64,000 bases of DNA from Pempheris klunzingeri. Its lineage: Eukaryota > Chordata > Actinopteri > Acropomatiformes > Pempheridae. The stretch is from positions 1,361,374-1,425,373 of the forward strand of contig NC_092014.1 of the NCBI RefSeq assembly GCF_042242105.1, in the 5' to 3' direction. The translations under genes were made by a program, and so were the position numbers. Under the pieces are notes generated by a model, which did no database searches, was not told the origin of the DNA, and saw only the letters and a program-made list of their open reading frames with translations. Below, one piece after another: positions 1-15,124 of this stretch. Positions within the stretch are counted from its first letter, which is position 1. The number at the start of each line of letters is the position of its first letter.

Positions 1-74
1 CTTCAGACCCTTCACTTCAAATGTGAATACAGTCTGTCAGAATAATGAGGAACGTTTAGTTTAAGTACTAAAAG

Positions 75-665
75 AGTCACTGGTAGGTAGTAAAAGTGTT
101 GGAACTGGTCCAGTAGATCACCTCAGCCAGCAGCCACCAAACGGGCTGCAATGGCTGCAACGTGATCCTTTGGGACAACTGCACCTGATCACAGTAGGTC
201 CACTAAAAGAGCTTGTTTGATCCACTGACAGGCTCAGAGTGTTATTCTAAGTGTGTGACAGCATCATGGAAAGGATCCCTACAGAGAGAGACCTGGAAGA
301 TCCTTTTGGTTTAACCACAAACAGCACACACACCAGACTACATTCACTAAAACAGGGATTTTAGAGAACAGGACACAGGAGCTGCTGCTCTGCTGCTGCC
401 TCCATCAGTCAGTTAGTTTTGACTTCTGTGTTTTAAAGGATTAGGTCAGATCCAACACAATGTTTGTGTAACACACAACAACACAAACTAACTAACCGAT
501 CAAAGCAGCAGTAGACCAGAAGCTACCCTGTAAAATCCCTGTTTTAGTGAATGTAGTCTGGTGTGTGTGCAGAGAGCGATAGAACACTCTGAGCCTGTCA
601 GTGGATCAAACAAACACTTTGAGAGAGGTGATCTACTGCCAGTCATTCAGACACCAGGATGTGTA
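75..665. repeat. Foldback repeat family, near-complete copy 1
   Basis: This is a non-coding dispersed element with long inverted arms. The left arm begins near ACTGGTAGGTAGTAAAAG and the right arm carries the complement of its inner parts (CTGTTTTAGTGAATGTAGTC, then CTGCCAGTCATTCAGACACC). It sits in the acaa1 intron before the first visible exon. The same family recurs about 15 times in the window. It looks like a non-autonomous foldback DNA element; no transposase is visible. Confidence 0.75.
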
Positions 666-740
666 AAACTAGGCCCTGGGTTTAGAAACACTGAAGTTAT
701 CCTTTACTTTCTGATAACCGCCCCCCCCCCCTCCCTACAG

Positions 741-2935
<2,195 letters not shown>

Positions 2936-3198
2936 GAGCAGAACGCTAATCGACACTTCACTGTGATTAAAACCCCTTTCAGACGCCACAGGTGATCCTC
3001 TTTCCGCTTCTTCACCCACGGGACGGCCGCACAAAACACCTGTTAGTTTTCTCCTTCAGTCCACATCCTGCTCTCACGATGCGTTCAGGGTCTCCACTTG
3101 TTTTCCTTCACTTTGGTCGCTAAGATCTTTCATGCAACCATTTCAGGAATTCTTTAAGTATAAGATGAGGAGAAAGATCTAAGTTCACATCTTAAAAC

Positions 3199-3204
3199 AA
3201 TAAA
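3199..3204 (+). terminator. Poly(A) signal, acaa1
   Basis: AATAAA lies 264 bases after the acaa1 stop codon on the same strand, a plausible 3' end signal. Cleavage was not checked. Confidence 0.45.
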
Positions 3205-3514
3205 ATTAAATAAATTCAAGTGCAAAGTGCCATGAAAACCTTAACTTAAGGAGTTTTGTGCCTCCAGCCTGAGACTTGAAATGCTTTTGCTTAAGGATTT
3301 TTTTTTTTCCAAGTCTGTCTAAAACAAAAAAAGCCAACTAAAGTCAGTTGACTTTAACCATGATCCTTCCCTTAACCTAACCAAGCTCGATTGGGGAATT
3401 AGCCCTGAAAATAAATACATTTTTCCACCCAGATTTCCAGTAATTTGTGATGATCGCTGGTATTTTATCCTAGAATGATGGTTCAAAATGGTTGGTGGGT
3501 ACAAACACGTTCAA

Positions 3515-3990
3515 TAGATCAACTTTAACGGGCTGCACCTGATCACAGTAGGTCCACTAAAAGTGCTTGTTTTAGCCACTGACAAGATCCCTACCGAGAG
3601 AGAAGATCCTTTTGGTTCAATCATAAACAGCCGTTATATCGCTCTCTGCACACCCACCAGACTACATTCACTAAAACAGGGATTTTAGAGAATCAGAATG
3701 TGGGAGCTGCTGCTCTAAAGCTGCCCTGATTACTTAGTTAGTGTTACCCAGACATCACTTTCAGACCGAACTAACCCTTAAAACACCAAAGTAACACAAT
3801 AAAACAAACAAGCAAACTGATCGAGGCAGCGGTAGACCAGCAACTCCTGTGTAAAATTCCCGTTTTTGTCAATGGAGTCTGGTGTGTCTGCAGAGAGCGA
3901 TATAAAGGCCGTTTGTGATTATTGGGAAATCCAAAATGTTTTGTACCCACCACTCATTTAGACACCAAATATACCAAAATAGGGTCCAGG
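3515..3990. repeat. Foldback repeat family, copy 4 (divergent)
   Basis: Diverged copy with the GGTCCACTAAAAG, CATTCACTAAAACAGGGA and GTCAATGGAGTCTGGTGTG blocks in inverted order around a core. Confidence 0.6.
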
Positions 3991-4489
3991 TTTGAAAATA
4001 CTGAAGTTCCCCTTTAGTGTATCTTTACACAAACTGTTTTTGTTTGAAGACAGACTTGAAAAACGTGACCTGAGTCCTTTAACTGCACGTCTCAGTAAAC
4101 ATCCGTCACCTCACTTGTGTCTTTCCGGTCTGCCTGCTCTCTCACATGCCAGAGGCACGACGACGGGGTGAGCGTTACTAAATAAATAACGGTACACAAA
4201 CACCTGACAGGCCGGCTGTTTGAACAGTCAGTCAGTGTTCCAGGTTCCAGTCTGAAAGGGGCTTTAGAGGGTTTGAAGGAACCTTTACATTAATCTCCCA
4301 CTGATCTAATGCTGCTAATAAAATACCAGGTGATTGAGTGCCTTTGATTTTATGTTGCTAATCAGGTTTTTTCCAGATTTGTCCTGCTTTAATTGCACCA
4401 GGCCACACTGTTGTGTGCTGCGTTTAGAGTTGATAGTCTCACATTAAAGAGGAACTTTGGTATTTTTAAACCTGGGCCCAATATGTGTT

Positions 4490-4740
4490 ACTGTGTGTCA
4501 CACAAATATTGTCTTGGGATCCAAACTAATCCTGAAAAGTCACACAACAGCACAAACACACTAACTGATGGAGGCAGCAGCTCCTGTGTCCTGTTCTCTA
4601 AAATCCCTGTTTTAGTGAATGTAGTCTGGTGTGTGTGCTGTTTGTGGTTAAACCAAAAGGATCTTCCAGGTCTCTCTCTGTAGGGATCCTTTCCATGATG
4701 CTGTCACACACTTAGAATCATTTTTGGGACCCAGGTTTAA
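4490..4740. repeat. Foldback repeat family, copy 5 (half copy)
   Basis: Carries the right-arm blocks CTGTTTTAGTGAATGTAGTC and GGATCCTTTCCATGATGCTG, nearly identical to copy 2. Confidence 0.65.
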
Positions 4741-5438
4741 AAAATACCAGTTATCCTCTAAATGCCCCACATTAACAGTTTTAACGGAGGCTTTTATTGT
4801 GAAACAACTGTCCTTTAAGACAAAACATGGTCCTATTCTGCACCGCTTGGTTTTTATCTGTGTTAAACAGAAGCTAATGTGACTTCCTGTGCATGTTTGT
4901 GTCAAATCAAAGGACCAAACCAAAACAGCGACGGGGCCTCATGCAAGAATCCTTTTCACGTTGGGATCCTCAGGAGCTGAGACTTTCCTCTGTGTGGATT
5001 GTTTGTATATGACGACATGTTGGAGCCACTGTAGATGAATGAATGACTTACTGAGCTGGTTGAAAGATCTATGAAGGTGAATTATTGATGTGATGTTAAA
5101 GTGTGACTGGACTGGTGCTGCTGAATTTAAGAGGATGATCCGAGTGGTTCTTTGCATGAGGCCCAAACATCGCTGTGATGTGCCTGAATGACTTTTACTG
5201 AGGAGCTGTGAAGAATTCCTCCAAAGTTCTGACTTTCTATGTGTAGAAACTGTGATAATAAAACATTTTGACATCTGAGGCTGCAGGATTCAGTTCTTTT
5301 TACTACAAATGTGGGATTTTCACATAAAAAGCCTGATGTCATCAGGAGAAACCAGACGGATGTCATGTCTCCAGCAGCGTTTCTGTTTTTAGTCCGTCAG
5401 GAAAGTTTGTCTTTTCTTGCAGAAACCTTGAGTCGAAC

Positions 5439-6358
5439 CTACGTGAGCTTCGGTTTCTTCCGAGCCTGAAACTGCTGCGTTTTGCTTTTAATCGACTTGA
5501 CGAGCAGAGACAGGCTGGGGTCCATCGCTTTCTTGGAGTTAACTTCCTGTTGTGTGGCGGCGGTGGTGATGGCCTCCCCCTGTGTGAGCGTGTCCTCCTT
5601 CCGGCGCAGCTCCTCCTCCTCCCGCCTGCGCTGCTTCTCGGTCTGGATGCTCTGTGTGGCTTTAGTCTTCTTGTAGCTCGGGTGGGACGGGTCCAGGTTG
5701 AACAGGTGGGAGGTGAACATGGCCTGGAAACGGGGGTCCTGGACATCCACCTGGACGCACAGACAGACAGACAGAAGGTTTGTGTCAGAAGTGACCTGCA
5801 GAGACTTCCTGCACACTGATAATCCATCTGGATCAGTTACGGTGTTTGTGACCTAAATATCTACACGTGAGCTGAATAACTAACTTTTAAAGTGTCCAGA
5901 GTTGGAGTTCTACCTACAGCACATGGGGCCCTTTCCTTTCTGACTGGGAACTGAATGCATTATATTCATCGACGCTCTCTTCAAATCCACCAGACTCCAT
6001 TCACAAAAGCAGTGATTTTACCTCACAGAACACAGGAGCTGCTGCCTCCACCAGTTCTTCTAACTGTTAGATGTGAAGACACACTCATATCTGCTTAAAA
6101 CTACATTACAGTGTGTTGTAGCCATTGATTCATGCTTAGAGAAGCTAAATGAGTTTCTGTGTGGCTGACACACACAAGCACACACACACACACACGCACA
6201 CACACACACACCTGGAAGTGGTCGTCCTGCAGCGGCTCCTCGCCCTTCTTCAGCAGCCTCTTCCTCTTCTTCTTGCTCAGGTTCTGCTGCTCCACGATCT
6301 TGTCGTAGTTGAAGTGTTTGTGTTTGTCGTCGTCCTCCATCAGCAGAGCCATCTCAGC

Positions 6359-6396
<38 letters not shown>

Positions 6397-9300
6397 TTAC
6401 ATGTTTAGGCTTGAAGAAGTCAAAGTCAGTGAGCATAAACGAGGCGATTCCACTCCGACCTTTTGTCTCTCCAGCTCCTCTTCCTCCTCGGCTGTCCGCT
6501 CCTCTTCCTCCTGCTGCTGCTGCTTCTTCTTCTTCCCCTTCGGTGTCTTCTTCGTGTCTGCAGACACATCAGACAACAGAGTCTCAGTGAGGTCAGAGGG
6601 GATCCGTCTACTTCCTGCAGCGTTACGCTCACTGATGCTAACAAGCTAACGTTAGCTTGGAGAGGCGTAGCCACACACTGCAAGCAGAGGCTCTGACGGC
6701 GCCCCTGTTGCTATGGTTACTCCAGTCGGCGCATTAATCTAGACGGTGAACTGACCGGAACTACTTAGCAGGCGTCCATTATCACTTTTTAACAGACACC
6801 CAGCGGCCAATCAGAGCCCAGGATTCACCCAGTTCTGCCCCCCGATGGTACCAACACGCCCCCTGCTATGGCTCCCGACTGATTGTTTGATTGATTGATT
6901 GATGGTATTGATCACCTGCAGCAGCAAACTCCTCGGCGAAGAAGGGGTCACTGAGGTCGACGTCCGGAGGAAGCTCGTCCTCGCTCTGCTCTTCCTCGGC
7001 CCCGCCCTGACAGAGGAGCACAAACTGATTAGTAACAGTAATAACCAAACTCACACAGGATCAATAAGTCTGATCAGCGGGCCTTAAAATGAAGATGATA
7101 AGTTTTAAATATTTGTCTTTATTACAACATTTTTTCTTCTTCTACTGTTGCTATCTTGCTGCTGTAAAATGCAAATTTACCCCGATGGGGATCAATAAAG
7201 TCCATCTTATCTTAGACTACATATAAAAGAACTATAGTTTGTTGCATATATGAAATTATAGAACTACAAAAAGAAATCTGTTGACATTTTATTGCCGTTA
7301 TAACGAAGGAAAACAAACACTGGCATGTAAAGGCCTTTTCAAAATAAAACACAGAACGCCTTATTTGTGGAAGATTAATAAAAGTAAAAGTAGTCGACTT
7401 TGACAGAAGTAAAACATAAAGCTGCAGCCTAACAGCTTTAACATGAGTAACATAATAATAGTCCAGCGTTATGCAGATGTGACGCATATTTATTAAAATC
7501 AGTAGCACCTTGATCTCCAAAATAAGAGGTGTTACTTTACTTTGAAAGAAAAAATAAATATAAAAATAGCCGTTATTTTTTCCACATGATTGTTTTTTTC
7601 AGAGCTGAAGGGAGCCAGTGTAGAGGGTTGCCGCCGTCTGCCCTAGTGAATAACATTTTTTATTGTGATATTCGATGTCATTACGTCCTTATAATCTAAC
7701 AATCTAATAATCAGTCGTGTTTTCAGCAGCGTCGCCACTTCCTGAAACCCCGGGGAGCGTTTTATGGTCACCTGTCTGTGTTGTTCCACTCACCTGTTTC
7801 CTCTGAGATTTCTTCTGCTTCTTCTTCCCTTTCTTCTTCTCCAGGAACTCCTCCCAGGGCGTCAGCGTGTCCTTCCCCTCCAGCTTCTTCTTCACCAGCT
7901 GCTCCGTCGTCTCCCTCAGCCCTGCAGACAAACAAGACGCACATTTAGAAAACTAAAACCAAAAAAAGCTCCCGCTGCAGCTAACTGGGGGCCGTTTACC
8001 GCTGCTCTTACATTCAGACGTTCATCTCCAGCACTTTAAGAGCAAGTCATTCACCTGTTCAGCTAAAAACTGAGAACAATTATTAGAATAAAAGGCTCTA
8101 AATGACTTTATTCTTTAATATCGCCTCATTTCAAACTCCATTAATACCATTATAATACTATTTACACTAACAGTATTAATATTTCAACTAACAGTTTAAG
8201 TATTTCTAAGAGGATTTTTATTGCAAACTCTAATTAAACAGTGGTGGTGAAAACGCCCCCTCCTACCTGGCACCCAGGTGATCTCCATCTCCATGTCTTT
8301 GTCCTCCTGCAGCTTCTTCTCTTTGTCCTGGATACCTTTCAGCAGCCCTCTGTACATGGAGATCTGCTCCTCGCTTTTCTTCTTCTTCTTCTTCTTCTGC
8401 TGCTTCTTCTTCTGCTGCTCTTCCTCCTCCGGGGGCTCCTCCCTCTCCACCTCCACCTCCACCTCCACGGCGTCTTCGGCCTGTTTTGCTACGACACGAA
8501 CAAGACATCACACCTCAGACCTGCTGCTCCACCTCAGCGCAGAACAAACAGAGAGGCTGTTACGACCGTCTCACCTCCTGCTGTGCTGCCGTTGTCATCT
8601 CCAAACTCCTCCTCCTCCTCCTCTTCTTCTTCTTCTTCTTCTTCTTCTTCTTCGCTGGAGGAGGCAAGGTAGGCGTTGAAGTCCATGTCCAGCAGCTCGC
8701 TCTTGTTAAACTTCCTGTTGAGGGCGGTCACACGGTCGTGGTCCGTCTCGTCCCACGTCAGCTGCACCTGATTGGTTAAACAAAGACCCAGAAGCATCAG
8801 TGTTTCTATTCCTGTCACACTAAAAGATTCCATCAGAAAGAGACTTTTATTGTGAAATATCTGAACAGGAAGCATCGAGTTTAACAGAAAGGACAAAACA
8901 CGTGGAGTTAAGGTGAGTTAGGGTTTCCTTAAAATAAAATCAGTTGCACAAAACACCCTTAAGTATTCCTTTAGATATTTAAGCTTTTCTTTTCATCTTA
9001 ATCTTACACTTAAGGAAGTCCTTAACCTGCTGCACAAAAAGACCTTAAACTAAAAACTAAGGATTAAATCTTAATGCACCTCTGACTCTGTCTCAGCTGC
9101 AACACGGCCGAGTTCATGGCAATAACAGAAAGTTAAGCATCCTGAGAAGAAGGCGTTTGATGTCAGTTTTAGTTTGTGCTTCCCGTTATTGTTTTCCTCC
9201 AGACGTTTAACTGTTTCCTCGTCTGTACAATCCGCTTTTTTGTCTTCTTCTTTGACTACAGGCCAACTTTGTGAATCAGTCTCAAAGGAAACTGTAGACT

Positions 9301-10887
9301 TGTTACGGCTGTAAAATCTCTTTTAAAAAGCACTAAGTCTCTTATCGCCTTCCCTTAACTACGGAAACCTTTTAAGGGATTCCGTGTAGCACCCTTAAGG
9401 GAAGTCTCTCGGCTAAGGAGAGCTTAAGCCTTTTGGCCCCAGGAAGCAGACTGAGCACAGGTAAGAGCAGCCACACGGCTCAGGTTAGGGAGTCTCACCT
9501 GTTGTTTCTGGGACAGTAAGAACAGACACTCACTACAGTTTCAGTGTCTGCACCTGTAGAACACTTCCTGTATCACTGTCAAATTAAAAGCCCTGTAGTG
9601 TTTCAGTGGACAGGATCCATGCATGCATGCTTAGCCGCACAGGTAAAGGTAGGCAGTGTGAGCCGGCCTTCTTCTGTTTAAAAGAGAAGCTGTGACGTGA
9701 CTGTTGTCCTGAGTCAGTGCTGAGGTGCTTTTATTATCTTCTACCTACAGTTTCAGTTGTGTTTTATGCGCCTGTGAAGCTCTTTGAACTGAACCTCACT
9801 CCGTCTTCGTACCTTTGATGTCGTCGTGGCGGTCGAGGTGAACAGTTTGGGCGTGTAGGCCGAGAGGTTCACATCCGTCGCCACGTCTTTGGGCTCGTCC
9901 TCAAACTCGACGTCGTCGGGAATAAACCTGTCCGGTGGAGGTTTGGGTTCACATTCATTCCTTTTCCAGATCTACGCTTACATTTGTGTGTTCACGTCGT
10001 CTCGTCTTACCGGAGGTCCAGGACGGAGCAGCTGCTCTCGTACTCGTAACCGTCACACTCCTGGTAGATTTTAGCGGCGGTGTCGACGGAGTCACACTCC
10101 ACCACGGCGTAGAAATACTTCAGCCGCTTGAACTGGTAGTCACGCCTCTTCTCTCTGTAAACCCTGAGAGGAGACACACACTCCACCAGTCAGAGGAGTG
10201 AATGTGCAAAACCACTATTTGAAGATGAGGAGCTTTTTGCCTTTTTGTACTTATTTGATTTCATCTGTTAGCCACTATTTCCCTGTTATCACTTTGTATT
10301 TAACGTTTGTATTGTTGCGCCAACTTTGAACTGTACTCTGGCAAAGCAATTTCCTTCGGGATCAATAAAGTTGATCTTATTCTTCTTCATGTGTGCATTA
10401 CCTGTGGCAGAATTACACATTACAGACGCTGACATGACATCTTCCAACAGAGAGTCAGGACCTGAGCTACGCTAACGCCCGGTCGCAGGAAGACCAGCAG
10501 GATGAAATGAGACTCTGTCCACGTCTTCACACACACCTGGTTTCATCCCGGCAGACGGTACAGACGATAGAAATTATACTCTTCCAGGTTTCTTCCTGTT
10601 AAAGGGGAGTTCTTCCTCCACTGTGTCCTAATATAACATCTGATGCTGCTCATCCTTCATGTTGAACTCCTCAATCGTTTGGTCTGAGCTGCTCTTTATG
10701 GAAAGAGTCTTGAGAGAACGCTGTTATCAAGTGTAGCTCTATAAATAAAGATTGATTGACAGGAAAGAAGACGATGGTCGTATAAACTACTACAATTTTA
10801 AATAATTTAACAACTATCATGACTCATCCGCAGTGGCAGCCATCTTGAAACCTCAGAAAATGAAACCACAACTAAATGTGTGACAAC

Positions 10888-10948
<61 letters not shown>

Positions 10949-11426
10949 CTCTCCTCCTCGGTGTCGTCCTCTGAGTCGGAGGGCAGAGCTCTCAGCTCCA
11001 GCGGCCCCTGAGTCTCCTCCACCTTCAGCCTCTCCTTGCCGAACTCTGATGGGTAGATCTGGACAGTACCCAGCATGCACTGCTGTTAAGTCTCTCTCAC
11101 AGACAACATCCTCACACTGATGAAAACAGTCTGAACTCCCTCTCACTCTGCTTTTAAAAATGGCGGCTGAAATAAAATAGTTCTTCAGCGCTGCAAACCC
11201 CACCCACAAAGCTCCTGTGTTTTTGAAAAGTACCCCCCCCCCGAGCTGGGACTTCTAGGGGATAAAACATCAACCCAAAGATTATTTTAGGCAGCTGTGG
11301 TTTACTTTACCTTGACTGACAGCACGGCGCCCCCTTTGGGGCTGAAGGAGTTCAGCAGAGCCAGCAGGTCCTTGGCTCTCATGCGGTCCCAGTCCATGTT
11401 ACAGACGGCCAGGCGGGCAGAAACCT

Positions 11427-11487
<61 letters not shown>

Positions 11488-13126
11488 AATAGCAAGTACG
11501 CCAAGTCCAGACTGCGGAGGACGGTCACTCTGCATGTAGAACGGCTCTGAATCCATTAAAATACACATTTACAATAAAACTAAATATGATATTAAACACA
11601 CCTCTGCCTCGTTTGTTTCCGCTTTAAAAACCACAGATTTACACAACATTTAAAACATTTCTTTTTTAGGACACATGCTGTCAAATCGACCACAGATTTG
11701 AAAATTTAAAAACTATAAACTAGCATAAAAGTCTTAAAACTACATCCCGTAACGTGTTTTCTAAATTAAAACTGTTCTTTGTGCCGCTGGCTGGACTGAA
11801 AAGCATTCTGGGATACGTAGTCTATCAGAAGTCCACACAAGTCACCACCTGATGCATCCTGGGTAAAATGGGCCCGTACCTCATCGCCTCGCGGAGCGTC
11901 TTTGCACAGCTCTCCCCAGTCATGTTCGATCTCCTCTTCCTCTTTCCTCAGGATGTCGGCCACATCGTCGTCGTCATCGTCGTCTTCGTCAGAGCTGCTC
12001 TCGATGTTTCCCTTCCCTCTGGCCAGATCCGGCCCGCTGTCACTGTCCTCCTCCGAATCCGGACCGGACTCCTCCTCATCGGATCCGCTCGCAGCATCGC
12101 TCTCCTCTCCTGCATCATCTTCCTCCTCACTGCCGCCTGTGATGCTGTCTCCCTGGTCATCATCATCCTCCTCCTCCTCTCCCGTTTGCTGCTGCTCATC
12201 ATCATCTTCCTCCTCTGTGGAAAATGATAAAAAAACATCACTGCAATGAACGTCACTTCTGGCTCCAGTAAACACAAGATGGCGACACCCGGAGCCAAAC
12301 CTGAGGTCTACTTCTGACACACAGTCTGCCAAGTACAAGTACCTTTACTCCAGTACTAAGTATTAAGTATTCTTGTACTTCCTACGTCTGAGATTGTACT
12401 TTTCATTGCTCCACATTCATCTGACAGCTGCGTTACTTCACAATCACTTCTGGCTAAAAAAAAACCCAAGATGGCGACGGCCATGAAGTCAAACGTGAGG
12501 CTTCAAAACAGTCTGTCAGTTCTAAGCTTCTAAACTTTGCCCTCATAGTGACATCAGCATCATCAACCTTTTTACTGTGCTTCTTCATCGAGTTCATACA
12601 GAGACGACATACACACACACACACGTACATGTCAAAACTAACGGGATCATTTTGGAATATTTAACGCTTTAGAAGAACTAACAGAGCTGTGTTTTATTTA
12701 CTTCATGTGTTGTGACAATGAAAGTCTACGGAGCTGACAACAGAACACCTCCTCACCCTCCTCAATGACTCTGACGCCTCGTTCAGGCGGCTCCGCTTTA
12801 GCTCCTGTTCCTTTCTTCCCGTCTCCATCAGCCTTCAGCTTCTCCTTCACCTTTTTCCCCTCCTTGCCCCTCACACCGTCCTCATCGTCCTCCTCCTCTG
12901 AGTCGGAGAGCTGGTAGAAGCGCTTCAGGTCCTCCGTGGAGGTGTGGTTGATGGGGCGGCCCCGCTTGTCCACCGTGTACTTCACCTTGAAGCGCTTGTC
13001 GTGGAACATGGACTGGAAGCGCTTGTCGATTTTGATCTTGCGTTCTCTCTCCGGCATTTCCCAAAACCTGGGGTCCTTCTGCACCCGGAGGAAGCGCTCA
13101 TCGCTCTGCTGCTTCTTTTTGGACAT
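5439..13126 (-). CDS. esf1: ESF1 nucleolar pre-rRNA processing protein homolog
   Basis: Thirteen coding exons join in phase: 12757-13126, 11880-12214, 11311-11424, 10949-11058, 10011-10154, 9813-9927, 8575-8767, 8267-8488, 7794-7921, 6916-7006, 6460-6557, 6212-6358 and 5439-5750, giving 792 residues (human protein 851). ESF1 is a nucleolar protein needed for 18S rRNA maturation. Diagnostic stretches are [20 protein letters not shown] near the N terminus, [15 protein letters not shown], the RRM-like segment [49 protein letters not shown] and the C-terminal [16 protein letters not shown]. The start is the first ATG after the acceptor at 13146; a 5' UTR exon must lie further upstream. Acidic and lysine-rich runs come from GAA/GAG and AAG codon repeats. 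It is divergent from ndufaf5, the arrangement also known for the human pair on 20p12. Confidence 0.95.
5985..6075. repeat. Foldback repeat family, fragment 6
   Basis: A short core fragment (CCAGACTCCATTCACAAAAG and GAGCTGCTGCCTCCA) in the last esf1 intron. Confidence 0.45.
6180..6392. repeat. Paired CA microsatellites flanking an esf1 exon
   Basis: CA runs at about 6180-6211 and 6361-6392 abut both splice sites of esf1 exon 6212-6358. The acceptor AG follows a GT-rich tract on the coding strand, and the donor continues directly into GTGTGT. Confidence 0.85.
7150..7212 (+). repeat. Retroelement 3'-tail-like remnant
   Basis: A short motif ending GGGGATCAATAAAG followed by a TCTTATCTTA tail resembles the 3' ends of fish non-LTR elements. 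A related tail is at about 10325-10385. The family was not determined. Confidence 0.4.
8900..9440. repeat. Possible MITE with CTTAAGG-rich ends
   Basis: An esf1 intron segment has repeated CTTAAG words. Its left part (ACACCCTTAAGTATTCC) and right part (GGATTCCGTGTAGCACCCTT) look like imperfect inverted ends. No duplicated target site was defined, so the boundaries are approximate. Confidence 0.3.
10325..10385 (+). repeat. Retroelement 3'-tail-like remnant
   Basis: AGCAATTTCCTTCGGGATC and AATAAAGTTGATCTTATTC match the tail pattern at 7150-7212. It lies in esf1 intron 10155-10948, which otherwise shows no coding sequence. Confidence 0.4.
10890..10946 (+). repeat. GT microsatellite
   Basis: About 28 GT units end two bases before the donor of esf1 exon 10949-11058 as read on the + strand. 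On the coding strand it is a CA tract directly after the donor. Confidence 0.9.
11428..11485 (+). repeat. CA microsatellite
   Basis: About 29 CA units lie just upstream of the acceptor of esf1 exon 11311-11424 (GT tract on the coding strand). Confidence 0.9.
12250..12540. repeat. AAGATGGCGAC repeat family fragments
   Basis: Two short fragments in the first esf1 coding intron share CACTTCTGGCT and CAAGATGGCGAC with longer copies at 16885-17130 and 53060-53660. Confidence 0.5.
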
Positions 13127-13569
13127 CACGGCGGCCAACTCCAACCTGACGAATAGAGACAGGACACGTGGTTTAGACTTGATCCTAAAAGTTATGTGGC
13201 GTTAAATGTATGTATGCACTTATCAAATAATGACGCTTTGACTTTTTTCCAGACTTTCTGTTAAAACAGAGGTTTTTCTGTGAATATCTACAGAGGAGAG
13301 TTTAGCTCCTAGTTTTAGTCTTGCGACACACTTCCTGTCTGGTTCAGTTTCATTGTTTCTAACAGCTGTTTTCTGACATGTAGACGACTTGAGTTTCACA
13401 ACATTTCACACCTTTTTTTCCATCACATGTAACAGAAGAAAAGAACGTTCACATTTCTCGACCAAGTTACCGAACACTGTATGTTTAATGATAAAAATAA
13501 TCAGGTATTGAGTCGGCACAAGCATTAAAAACTATTCTGAAGAGACACATAACCGTAATAAACAACTTA

Positions 13570-14106
13570 GGGCGCTTTCACACCAGAGCTGTTTGGTCCC
13601 CTTTAAACGGACCAGAGTTCCGCCTGAAAACGTGGGTCTCAGTTCGCTTGCAAGTGAACCCTGGTGCGGTTCGCTGACAGTGGGAATGCAAACGGACTGT
13701 CCAGCGAACCAAAGAGAGGAAGTGAATTCAAGTACATTCGTCTCATGCACAGAGCAACGTGCTGGACAGCTCGCTGCCTCGCCTGCTGCTCATACGGGGC
13801 AGCTTCTTGTGAAAAACCAGTTAGGTTTGAACACCAAAGTAGAAACAGAAACCCGTAGAGTGCATAAATTTGGTGTAGCTCCACTTTTTGTTTTTGTGGT
13901 TGAAGGGGATGGATTTCTGTTTTCGGTCCTGGCCAATCGATGAGCCGGGTGTTCTTCTTCCTCGTGCTTTTTTTTTTTCTTACACCGCCCCAAACGAGCA
14001 GCTGTTGTAACTGCGTGACGTTGTCCCGGCGGTTTGGTCCACTTTCAAAAGTGTGACAGTGAACCAAACCAAATGAAGGTGTGACCATCCTGCTGTGAAA
14101 GCGCCC
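13570..14106. mobile_element. PIF/Harbinger-like MITE
   Basis: The ends are inverted copies of GGGCGCTTTCACA (left) and TGTGAAAGCGCCC (right). They are flanked by TTA at 13567-13569 and 14107-14109, the 3-bp TWA target duplication typical of PIF/Harbinger elements. The 537-bp interior has no transposase frame. It sits in the non-coding 5' interval between esf1 and ndufaf5. Confidence 0.8.
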
Positions 14107-14706
14107 TTAGCGGTCCAAAGATGTTACCTACACACATTTAATCTGAACGGATGGAAATTGTGATTTTCATCAATTTTTCCATCATAATTATGTTAAACGT
14201 TAAGAGAATCAACTGGACAGCCGAAGATATGGTAATCATACAACATTAGAACACGAGTAACTGATGGTTACTGATGTGAGCCATAGTCTATGGGCTGAAA
14301 ATGTATTGATGAGTAATGTGGTGATCGATCACCGGCTTAGTTACTCACCAAGTAACGTTAAACCAACAGATTTTCTGCCTCCAGCTTCTCGGATGTGTTT
14401 GTGCTGTTTTACAGCTCAATGACTTAAACTTTACCTGAGCAGTTAGACTTTATTCTAAATAAAGAAGAAACATTCATATTAATCAATATTAATGAGTTTG
14501 GGGGCATCATAAAGGATGCAGTGAAGGTTTATTTATTGTCTATTTGTGTATCATGCATCTGTTTTACATAGCTTTTGGTTTTGTATGGCTAAGAGATTTC
14601 TAATCTCAGTGGGACTTCCTGGTTAAATAAAGGTAAATAAAACATAAATAAAACACAACGCTCTTTTACTTCTAAACTCCTTATGCTCCTTTTTCTACGT
14701 GTTACA

Positions 14707-15124
14707 GTTAACACTGGCTAATAACCTGGTTAACACTGGTTAATAACCTGGTTAACACTGGCTAATAACCTGGTTAACACCGGCTAATAACCTGGTTAAC
14801 ACCGGCTAATAACCTGGTTAACACCGGCTAATAACCTGGTTAACACCGGTTAATAACCTGGTTAACACCGGCTAATAACCTGGTTAACACCGGCTAATAA
14901 CCTGGTTAACACCGGTTAATAACCTGGTTAACACCGGTTAATAACCTGGTTAACACCGGTTAATAACCTGGTTAACACTGGTTAATAACCTGGTTAATAC
15001 CGGTTGGGTTAACACTGGTTAATAACCTGGTTAACACTGGTTAATAACCTGGTTAACACCGGTTAATAACCTGGTTAACACTGGTTAATAACCCGGTTAA
15101 CACCGGTTAATAACCTGGTTAACA
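14707..15124. repeat. 22-bp minisatellite
   Basis: About 19 tandem units of 22 bp combine GTTAACACTGG or GTTAACACCGG with TAATAACCTG. Unit variants alternate C/T at two sites. One irregular unit near 14993-15010 contains an extra GGTTGGGTTAA. GGTTAAC and the near-palindromic flanking bases could form small hairpins. Confidence 0.95.

Larger units (their letters stand above)
2936..5438. other. acaa1-esf1 convergent intergenic region
   Basis: The two genes converge here. The interval holds acaa1 3' sequence, two foldback repeat copies and AT-rich DNA. Short antisense open frames (for example 4939-5274) lack splice context or recognisable domains, so I see no gene. Confidence 0.5.

Noticed and set aside
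4939-5274. 111-codon minus-strand frame downstream of esf1
   Set aside because: No recognisable domain; it lies in the convergent 3' region and is likely chance or 3' UTR.
14707-15124. Resemblance to a CRISPR array
   Set aside because: It is a plain tandem minisatellite with no unique spacers, in a vertebrate genome.
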